A stretch of 7,034 bases of DNA from Nitrosopumilaceae archaeon (lineage in GTDB: Archaea; Thermoproteota; Nitrososphaeria; Nitrososphaerales; Nitrosopumilaceae), in NCBI GenBank assembly GCA_007571225.1, contig RKRU01000038.1:1-7034 (forward strand), read 5' to 3'. Made by a program: the position numbers and the translations under genes. The notes under the pieces are model-generated. The model searched no databases and was not told where the DNA came from. It worked only from the letters and a program-made list of their open reading frames with translations. The stretch's first letter is position 1, and each line of letters begins with the position of its first letter. Below are positions 1 through 4,546 of the stretch, piece by piece.

Positions 1-122
1 CTGGGGGCCGTTCCTCTCACCCCCCCCCCAATGCGGGCGTGGGAGTGGGTGGGTCGTCCGGCGCGTGGCCGTTCATCGTCATTATAGTCGTCGTAGTTGA
101 ATGCTTTTTCGGTTTTGTTCAT
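1..122 (-). CDS. N-terminal part of an unrecognised protein, cut by the left edge
   Basis: An open minus-strand frame begins with ATG at 122-120 and stays open for 40 codons to the left edge. The visible protein begins MNKTEKAFNYDDYNDDERPR, an acidic Asp/Asn/Tyr-rich start, then turns basic and Gly-rich (GRPTHSHARIGGGVRGTAP). No signal peptide or membrane helix is visible, so a soluble N-terminus is likely. The main support is a TATA-like box (ATTATAAA, minus sense, 155-148) about 29 bases before the ATG, which gives a nearly leaderless transcript as expected in archaea. The three glycines are encoded by a run of ten G on the coding strand (C at 20-29), a possible slippage or sequencing-error site. 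The opposite strand is also open and looks hydrophobic (Val/Ile/Phe), but that is what the complement of Asp/Asn codons gives. I do not recognise the family, and too little is visible to assign a function. Confidence 0.45.
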   Translation of the reverse strand, partial: MNKTEKAFNYDDYNDDERPRAGRPTHSHARIGGGVRGTAP

Positions 123-147
123 TATTGCTGGCTTCTCAAAAAGTACG

Positions 148-155
148 TTTATAAT
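148..155 (-). promoter_or_regulatory. TATA box for the left-edge minus-strand gene
   Basis: Read on the minus strand this is ATTATAAA, centred about 29 bases upstream of the ATG at 122. Archaeal transcription starts about 25-27 bases after the TATA centre, so the transcript would start within a few bases of the ATG. The match is by eye. Confidence 0.45.
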
Positions 156-395
156 GATTTTGGAGGGAGAAGTGAAAGAGGTTATCTCCTCCTCCCACAA
201 CCATCAAGATTAGACGTAAGCAATCCGCCGAATTTGTGCTTGGGATCAGTCATTCAAACGTGAAGGACTCAAACAGCTACTGGGTGCTTATAAAGTGGAC
301 AACCCCTTACAAGGCCCCATATTTTTGACATCCAAGTAAATTTATGCGCGCATCTGCCCTAGTTACCCGCACTCAAAATTTGAGATTTAGGTTAA

Positions 396-458
396 CTGCC
401 TGACCGGGCAGATCTCCTGCTGCACCTACGAGTACGCCGGCACGGGCCTTGCAGGCCC
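396..458. repeat. Pair of GC-rich stem-loops in the intergenic stretch
   Basis: Two short perfect inverted repeats lie close together: CTGCC (396-400) with GGCAG (407-411), and GGGCCT (444-449) with AGGCCC (453-458) around a three-base loop. A further palindrome, CTCAAAATTTGAG (372-384), lies just upstream. They could be part of a structured RNA or the 3' end of a transcript, but there is no T-run and no known RNA family was recognised. Confidence 0.3.
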
Positions 459-516
459 ACCACAATAATTACACCTCAGGCAAAGCACGCAAGATCTTCT
501 TTTAGAATTACATGTA

Positions 517-717
517 TCATGATGCAAGTCCCTTCTTCATCTTGTCCTTAGTGAATATAGCAAGGCTGGCAACAAATGCGGCAAGCATCGCAATTCCAGT
601 AACATATGCATAGTTGAATCCAGCAGCATCAGAGTGCATCTGATTCAGCATGAACGTGACGGCAAGCAGTACGGCTCCCAGATACATCAGACCCCTGTGC
701 GCCTCCAATGCTGACAC
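517..717 (-). CDS. Small two-helix membrane protein, unknown function; 5' end possibly frameshifted
   Basis: The frame from GTG (717) to TGA (519-517) gives 66 residues. Two hydrophobic segments are seen at about residues 9-27 (GLMYLGAVLLAV, ending NQM) and 37-55 (YVTGIAMLAAFVASLAIF), joined by a short polar loop (HSDAAGFN) and closed by a basic tail (TKDKMKKG). By the positive-inside rule both ends would lie in the cytoplasm. Codon choice is like the other genes here. The start is uncertain: the frame opens only at 744, after a TGA at 747-745, and GTG 717 has neither a clear ribosome site nor a well-spaced TATA box. The neighbouring frame offers ATG at 748 followed by KNFIYDRNG, which joins smoothly to VSALEAHRG if one base near 718 is skipped, giving about 76 residues. 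I do not recognise the family. It could be a lone membrane peptide or a small subunit of a complex encoded elsewhere. Confidence 0.55.
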   Translation of the reverse strand: MSALEAHRGLMYLGAVLLAVTFMLNQMHSDAAGFNYAYVTGIAMLAAFVASLAIFTKDKMKKGLAS

Positions 718-791
718 AACCGTTTCTGTCGTATATGAAGTTCTTCATACGGGCATACGTAAGATTCCCCTTGTAACCGTTCAGGTTCGGT

Positions 792-804
792 GCAGACAGT
801 CTGC
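792..804. repeat. Perfect 6+6 palindrome upstream of the small membrane gene
   Basis: GCAGAC and GTCTGC flank a single A. The site lies about 75 bases upstream of the GTG at 717 and 44 bases upstream of the alternative ATG at 748. A protein-binding site is possible but nothing else supports it. Confidence 0.3.
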
Positions 805-887
805 TGTTAATAATCATATATTCAGGCGTGGAAACAGACAGCTACAATCAATTAACACTACAAGAGTGGTGTTGGGGGGAAGAGGGT

Positions 888-963
888 TACCTGCAGAAGA
901 GTCTATTATACCGAAATTAGGTCGCACTAACTTTGGAGAGATCGCATCCTACCTGCAGAAGAG
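888..963. repeat. 14-base direct repeat, two copies
   Basis: TACCTGCAGAAGAG occurs exactly at 888-901 and 950-963, starts 62 bases apart. The unit contains the palindrome CTGCAG. The flanks are unrelated apart from general purine richness, so this is a short dispersed repeat rather than a duplicated gene segment. Confidence 0.6.
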
Positions 964-986
964 AGAAACCCTTCGCATATACCATG

Positions 987-2468
987 TCACTCGTCGCTGC
1001 GTCGCCTGCGCGCTGCTGCCACAACAATTACGGCTATGACGACTGCTGCTGCTGCCACTATTATCATCATTACAGGCGACAGGGCCAAATCCCCCCCGGC
1101 ACCAAACGCGGCAAACGCATCCGAATCCACATCAAAGGGCCCCGGCTCTGGAGGCGGCGGTTCTGGAATATAGACAGTCGCGTAATGTGTAAGAAGGTGC
1201 TCGTCCCTCACGCTGTCCTTGTACCTGACATCTATCCTGATCTCGTGTTCGCCATACCTCGGCTCGCCGTCGGCAAACTCCACAAGCACATTAAACGGCA
1301 CGGGCGCATCCACCTCCAGCTCGTCGAGAAACTGCGAGGACGGCTTTATGTTGGAGTCGCCTACAGGCGTAATGGAGACAAACCCGAATAGGCCGTCCTC
1401 ATTTCCCTCGTTTATGATCTCCCCGATTATCATGGGCTTGTCAGATATCTCTATTACGCCCACATCAAAGACGGCAAGATCGATTAGCCCCTTGACGTAA
1501 AAGTCCACTATGCGAGACACGGCAACCTGATCGCCGTGAGGGTTGTAATACGACACCTCCACTGGGATCCTCAACGTCTCGCCGCGAAGCGAATGCGGCA
1601 CGTATACCGTAGTGGTGATCGTAACCGACGACTTGGGCTCTATCTGGCCTAGGTCCCAGCTCGACTCGAAGAGTATTACATTCTCCACATTGGTGGTAGA
1701 CTCTGCGGAAGCAGACTCTGTCTGGGTGTTGGTGGCCACGACCTCCACGCCTGCAAGCGGGGCGGTCCCGTCGTTTGATATCTGGATTACAACCTCGTTT
1801 GAGCGGAGTGACGTGAGGAATGGATCGACTGCCTTTATGTTGACTACGGTATCGCCGGTAATGCTAAAGTCAAAGTCGGCATACGCAGTACGCACGCCCG
1901 ACTCCCGCAGCCTAGAGTAGTCGACCTTTACGGCCGCAGGGTACTGCCCGATCTCGATGTTGTCCCCCACATCCACAAAGAACGTAAGTGAGAATACCTC
2001 GCCCGCCATAGAGTTGGAGTCGCTGTCTGCCCGTACCAGTAGATTCCCGGACCCCCCGGATGCCTCAAAGCCAAACGGCAGCGAGAGCTGGCCCCTGATC
2101 CCGGTGATGTCCTGTGTGCCTATGTTTGCAAACACGACGGTAAACGGAACGTTGCTGTCGCCTGCCTCGACCTCTATCTTCTCTTCAAATTTCCCAAAGT
2201 AGGCATCTAGAAACTTGACATCACCAAAGTCCCTCTCAAACGGGGAGTCGCCAAACCCCCCGAACTGTATCTGGGCATGGGCTGGTCCTGCCCCCTGCAC
2301 TGACAAAACCGCACAGCCTGCCACTACAAGCGCGGCCATGACCGCAAGTCTGATCCCGTATCCTGCAGCGTGGGATGCAGCCGCGCCACCGCCACCGCCG
2401 CGGCTACTGCCGCGGCTACTGCCGTCGACTGACATCATCTCAAATGATGATGCACGGCCGCGGCTCAT
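987..2468 (-). CDS. Secreted, C-terminally anchored Ig-like (COG1361/CARDB-type) protein of the ABC module
   Basis: The product has 493 residues. An unusual N-terminal extension (1-38) rich in Ser, Gly and Arg (GSSRGSSRGGGGG) precedes a hydrophobic signal segment (about 39-58). Cleavage is likely after AHA (63-65), just before QIQF. A lipobox-like VAGC (49-52) lies inside the hydrophobic core but is followed by more hydrophobic residues. The body (about 70-434) is beta-rich with roughly three Ig-like repeats (about 97-205, 206-325, 328-434) in the COG1361/CARDB style. Then come a proline-rich linker (PEPPPPEPGP, 435-444), a transmembrane helix (about 463-486) and RRRRSDE. The protein should therefore sit outside the membrane with its tail inside. 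Its ATG (2468-2466) overlaps the ATPase stop by four bases (ATGA), which suggests coupled translation; two ATGs at residues 11-12 are alternative starts. It probably acts as the outer partner of the ABC machine. The fold is inferred from composition and pattern, and the cargo is unknown. Confidence 0.8.
   Translation of the reverse strand: MSRGRASSFEMMSVDGSSRGSSRGGGGGAAASHAAGYGIRLAVMAALVVAGCAVLSVQGAGPAHAQIQFGGFGDSPFERDFGDVKFLDAYFGKFEEKIEVEAGDSNVPFTVVFANIGTQDITGIRGQLSLPFGFEASGGSGNLLVRADSDSNSMAGEVFSLTFFVDVGDNIEIGQYPAAVKVDYSRLRESGVRTAYADFDFSITGDTVVNIKAVDPFLTSLRSNEVVIQISNDGTAPLAGVEVVATNTQTESASAESTTNVENVILFESSWDLGQIEPKSSVTITTTVYVPHSLRGETLRIPVEVSYYNPHGDQVAVSRIVDFYVKGLIDLAVFDVGVIEISDKPMIIGEIINEGNEDGLFGFVSITPVGDSNIKPSSQFLDELEVDAPVPFNVLVEFADGEPRYGEHEIRIDVRYKDSVRDEHLLTHYATVYIPEPPPPEPGPFDVDSDAFAAFGAGGDLALSPVMMIIVAAAAVVIAVIVVAAARRRRSDE
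2398..2421 (-). repeat. 12-base tandem repeat encoding the Ser-Arg-Gly extension
   Basis: Two exact 12-base units (plus sense CCGCGGCTACTG, 2398-2409 and 2410-2421) encode the GSSR-type repeat before the signal peptide of the Ig-like protein. They adjoin a GCC/ACC-rich tract encoding the glycine run. Gain or loss of a unit would change the protein by four residues without a frameshift. Confidence 0.65.
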
Positions 2469-3211
2469 CTTACGACACCACCACTACTACCACTACCACT
2501 ACCACTACCACTACCACTACCGATGCTGCCCACAACAGGCTCCAGCTTCCGCCGCTCAGACACCCTGCCATCATGTACCGTAATCACCCGATCGACATCC
2601 CCGAACTGCCCTGGATCATGCGTCACAACCACAAACGTCTGTTCCAGCCTTTTAGCAGTGGACTTCATGAGTTCTATCACGTTGTAAGACGAGACCGAAT
2701 CCAAGTTGCCAGTAGGCTCATCGGCAAGGACTATCGATGGGTTGTTTATCAGTCCGCGCGCGATCGCCGCCCTCTGGGCCTGTCCGCCCGATATCTGGTT
2801 TGACCTGCTGTCCGCCTGCGCCTCTAGGCCCACTGCCCGAAGCAGCGCCATCGCATCGTCCTTGATGCGTCCGTCTCCTCTGCGGCCTGCAATCTGCCTT
2901 GGCAGCATTACGTTCTCAAGTACGGTAAGGTCAGTCAGCAGGTTGGAGAACTGTGCTATGAACCCCAGCCGCCTGTTCCGAAACGATGCAGTCTTGTTGT
3001 TACTCAGCCAAGTGGTATCCGTGCCGTCTATTACAACGCTGCCGCCGGTGGGGGTGTTGAGCAGTCCTATCATGTGTAATAAGGTGGTCTTTCCGGACCC
3101 CGAACTTCCCACAATCAGTACAAACTCGCCTCTGTGCACCTCAAAGGAGGCATCGTCTAGGGCCACCACGCGGCTCTCGCCGTGCCCGTACACCTTGCTG
3201 AGGTTCCGCAC
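2465..3211 (-). CDS. ABC transporter ATPase, LolD/MacB type
   Basis: This is the cytoplasmic ATP-hydrolysing subunit that would pair with the permease upstream. All core motifs are present in the 248 residues: Walker A GSSGSGKTT (35-43), Q-loop glutamine (about 87, FIAQF), signature ISGGQ (140-144), Walker B IVLADE (160-165) followed by PTGNLD, and the switch histidine in VVVTHD (198). The PTGNLD form and total length fit the LolD/MacB branch. The start is odd: the first residue is a GTG at 3211-3209 giving MRNLSKVYG, so the usual first residues of strand beta-1 are missing, whereas the frame upstream (VLSVRNLSK, open to a TAA at 3256-3254) would supply them but offers no ATG, GTG or TTG. The gap to the permease stop is 31 bases. 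The C-terminus carries a Gly-Ser tail (231-242) from a hexanucleotide repeat, not part of the ATPase fold. The stop overlaps the next start (ATGA). Confidence 0.93.
   Translation of the reverse strand: MRNLSKVYGHGESRVVALDDASFEVHRGEFVLIVGSSGSGKTTLLHMIGLLNTPTGGSVVIDGTDTTWLSNNKTASFRNRRLGFIAQFSNLLTDLTVLENVMLPRQIAGRRGDGRIKDDAMALLRAVGLEAQADSRSNQISGGQAQRAAIARGLINNPSIVLADEPTGNLDSVSSYNVIELMKSTAKRLEQTFVVVTHDPGQFGDVDRVITVHDGRVSERRKLEPVVGSIGSGSGSGSGSGSSGGVVR
2486..2521 (-). repeat. (GGTAGT)6 hexanucleotide tandem repeat in the ATPase 3' end
   Basis: Six exact copies of ACTACC on the plus strand (GGTAGT on the minus strand) encode six Gly-Ser pairs at the ATPase C-terminus. They continue as AGT-GGT-GGT towards the stop. 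The unit is two codons long, so copy-number change would alter tail length without changing frame. The final GGTGGTG lies about ten bases before the next gene's ATG and might act as a weak ribosome site. The GG-rich coding strand could also form a two-layer G-quadruplex; both of these are inferences. Confidence 0.85.
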
Positions 3212-3242
3212 GCTCAGTACGGTTGTTGTTGCTGCTGCTACC

Positions 3243-4430
3243 TCAGACAGCCCTTATCGCCTCCACCGGCGTAAGCCTTGTAGCCCTGTATGACGGGTAC
3301 AGTGACGCGATTATCGCAAGCGCAAATGATGTTAGCGCAGTCTGGATTATCTTTACCCAGTCATAACTAACCTCAAGCGCAAGACTGTTGTTAAACGACA
3401 TCTTGGTCTCCTTTGCATAAAACGTATATCCTAGGCCCGCAGCAGTCCCCACCCCGGCACCTATTGCACCTATCAGCATTCCCTGCAGTATAAATACAAT
3501 CAAAACGTCGCGCCTTCTTGCACCTAGCGCGCGCAGTATCCCTATCTCCCTAGTCTTGCCGTTTACCAGCATCATCTGGATGGTCACTATAGCAAATGCA
3601 GAGGACATCATACCAAAGTATCCAATCATGTTTATCATAGCAATACCAGAACGGAAACCTTCAAGCCGGGACTCAGCTGCTTCCTCTACAGTCTCGGCCA
3701 CAAAGTCCTCGCTTGGAAAGGATCTCAAAAACAGATCCCGGACTTGCGCCGACTGCGAGCTGTCGGCCATCCGGACCAAAAACGAGCTCGTCTCCCCTTC
3801 GCGCGCCATCATGTCCCGCAGCGTATCTATATGTACGACCACCGAATAGTCAAAGCCCTGCCCCCCAGGAGAGTCTGCAATTCCAGATACGATAAAGCGC
3901 CGGATATTCTCCTCGCCCCACCTGTCCACCACCATCAACTTGACGCTGTCGCCCACGACGGCCCCTCCTAGGTCGCTGGCCACATTGGAGCCTAGTACAA
4001 TGGAGTTGCGCGCAAACACATAGCTGCCCTCGTTTACGGTTTTGTGAACAGTTGATGCGCGCATGTCCCGCATGGGATCAACCCCCACAACCGGCACGCG
4101 CGTCTCCTCTATGAGCTCCCCGTTCTTTGTTACGTTTATCTCGCCCGTACCCGACAGCCGTGGCGCGACTGCCTCTACAGACGGTATGCGCTCAAACCAA
4201 CCTATTATGGCCAGGTCGGATTTTGTGATAAGCGAGGACTCGTCGGTTATCTGGACATCTCCAATACTATAGTCCTTGGCATCACGCACCATGGCGTCAT
4301 AGAGTCCCTGGAATATCACAAAGTTGACGTGTATCACAAGTATCCCCACGGTTACGGCAAGCACGGCTCCAACTAGGCTGCCCTTTTTACTAAAGAGCAT
4401 GCGCTTTGCCAGTCGCATCCTATACGCCAT
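3243..4430 (-). CDS. ABC transporter permease, FtsX/MacB family
   Basis: This is the membrane subunit of the ABC module (395 residues). It shows the classic four-helix layout: a first helix near the N-terminus (about 18-41, KKGSLVGAVLAVTVGILVIH), a large extracellular MacB-type periplasmic-core-like domain (about 45-258), then three helices forming the FtsX domain (about 263-288, 310-337, 361-380). The hallmark segment KTREIGILRALGARRRDV (292-309) after the second helix and the closing TPVEAIRAV (387-395) are typical of MacB/LolC/LolE permeases. The ATG at 4430 is supported by a TATA box 24 bases upstream and by the basic start MAYRMRLAKRM. It is the first gene of the minus-strand operon, with the ATPase 31 bases downstream. 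As only one permease gene is present, a homodimer as in MacB is likely, rather than the LolC/LolE heterodimer. The substrate cannot be read from the sequence. Confidence 0.92.
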   Translation of the reverse strand: MAYRMRLAKRMLFSKKGSLVGAVLAVTVGILVIHVNFVIFQGLYDAMVRDAKDYSIGDVQITDESSLITKSDLAIIGWFERIPSVEAVAPRLSGTGEINVTKNGELIEETRVPVVGVDPMRDMRASTVHKTVNEGSYVFARNSIVLGSNVASDLGGAVVGDSVKLMVVDRWGEENIRRFIVSGIADSPGGQGFDYSVVVHIDTLRDMMAREGETSSFLVRMADSSQSAQVRDLFLRSFPSEDFVAETVEEAAESRLEGFRSGIAMINMIGYFGMMSSAFAIVTIQMMLVNGKTREIGILRALGARRRDVLIVFILQGMLIGAIGAGVGTAAGLGYTFYAKETKMSFNNSLALEVSYDWVKIIQTALTSFALAIIASLYPSYRATRLTPVEAIRAV

Positions 4431-4448
4431 GGGATCACTAGAATAGTC

Positions 4449-4459
4449 TAATATATAAC
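4449..4459 (-). promoter_or_regulatory. TATA box of the ABC operon
   Basis: The minus-strand sequence TTATATATT is centred about 24 bases before the ATG at 4430, which would give a leaderless or nearly leaderless mRNA. It overlaps the left arm of an inverted repeat (4450-4466), so a protein bound there would block the TATA-binding protein. Confidence 0.6.
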
Positions 4460-4466
4460 ATATATT
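4450..4466. promoter_or_regulatory. Inverted repeat over the operon TATA box, candidate operator
   Basis: AATATAT and ATATATT are perfect 7-base arms around AAC. AT-rich palindromes arise easily by chance in promoters, so the position over the TATA box and next to a divergent Lrp/AsnC-type gene is the main argument for an operator. Confidence 0.4.
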
Positions 4467-4511
4467 CCAACTACAACTGATATTTAAGACAATTTTATGG
4501 CAGGTTAATAA

Positions 4512-4521
4512 TTTCTATATT
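4512..4521 (+). promoter_or_regulatory. TATA box of the Lrp-like regulator
   Basis: TTTCTATATT is centred about 29-30 bases before the ATG at 4547, fitting a transcript that begins at or a few bases before the start codon. A second AT-rich box further up (TATTTAAG, 4481-4488) is an alternative. Confidence 0.5.
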
Positions 4522-4546
4522 CTAGCGCATCCATAAAAATTACATA

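Larger units (their letters stand above)
123..516. other. Intergenic stretch with no convincing gene
   Basis: No long frame with protein-like composition is seen on either strand. What can be seen: an imperfect purine/pyrimidine inverted repeat (GGAGGGAGA at 162-170 against TCTCCTCCTCCC at 185-196); a TATA-like CTTATAAAG at 288-296 that reads acceptably in both directions; a palindrome CTCAAAATTTGAG (372-384); and two GC stem-loops (CTGCC/GGCAG, 396-411; GGGCCT/AGGCCC, 444-458). A 23-codon minus frame (253-182, starting MTDPKHKFGG) lies about 39 bases downstream of the TATA-like site but has no other support. No tRNA arm pattern was recognised. The stem-loops lack a following T-run, so they are not called as terminators. 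Confidence 0.5.
718..986. other. Non-coding gap between the ABC operon and the small membrane gene
   Basis: Apart from the possible 5' extension of the small membrane gene (748-718), this gap shows no convincing gene. It contains a perfect inverted repeat GCAGACAGTCTGC (792-804), a TATA-like GAATATATG on the minus strand (about 823-815), an imperfect stem AACAC/GTGTT near 855-875, and two copies of TACCTGCAGAAGAG (888-901 and 950-963). The second copy lies just after the stop of the operon's last gene, so it falls in that transcript's 3' region. On the minus strand it gives a pyrimidine tract (TTTCTCTCTTCT), which is too interrupted by C to call a terminator. Confidence 0.5.
4438..4525. promoter_or_regulatory. 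Motif CTAT(AT)TCTAG present in both divergent promoters
   Basis: CTAGAATAG (4438-4446) read on the minus strand is CTATTCTAG; CTATATTCTAG occurs on the plus strand at 4515-4525. The two therefore point in the direction of their respective genes and differ by an AT insertion, each followed by a pyrimidine and G (TG or CG). The first ends about eight bases from the operon ATG, the second about 22 bases from the regulator ATG. A shared operator is possible. Confidence 0.35.

Noticed and set aside
182..253. 23-codon minus frame (MTDPKHKFGG...) downstream of a TATA-like site
   Set aside because: It is too short and has no coding evidence; listed only within the intergenic description. A leader peptide cannot be excluded.
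39..263. Plus-strand frame with a hydrophobic Val/Ile-rich stretch, open to the left edge
   Set aside because: The hydrophobic run is the complement of Asp/Asn/Tyr codons in the minus-strand frame, which has a start and TATA box; the rest of the frame has no protein-like pattern. The choice is not certain.
955..986. Pyrimidine tract after the operon's last stop as a terminator
   Set aside because: The tract (TTTCTCTCTTCT on the minus strand) is broken by C residues and does not resemble the T-runs at which archaeal polymerase stops.
650..1391. Plus-strand frames opposite the small membrane gene, the gap and the end of the Ig-like protein
   Set aside because: They are Arg/His/Ser/Thr-rich with no domain pattern and lie antisense to better-supported genes.
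2486..2521. Hexamer repeat as a CRISPR array or telomere-like sequence
   Set aside because: The units are contiguous with no spacers and lie in frame inside a coding region.
2375..2803. Plus-strand frame with a long threonine run
   Set aside because: The threonine run is the antisense reading of the (GGTAGT)6 repeat, and the frame covers the ATPase gene with its intact motifs.
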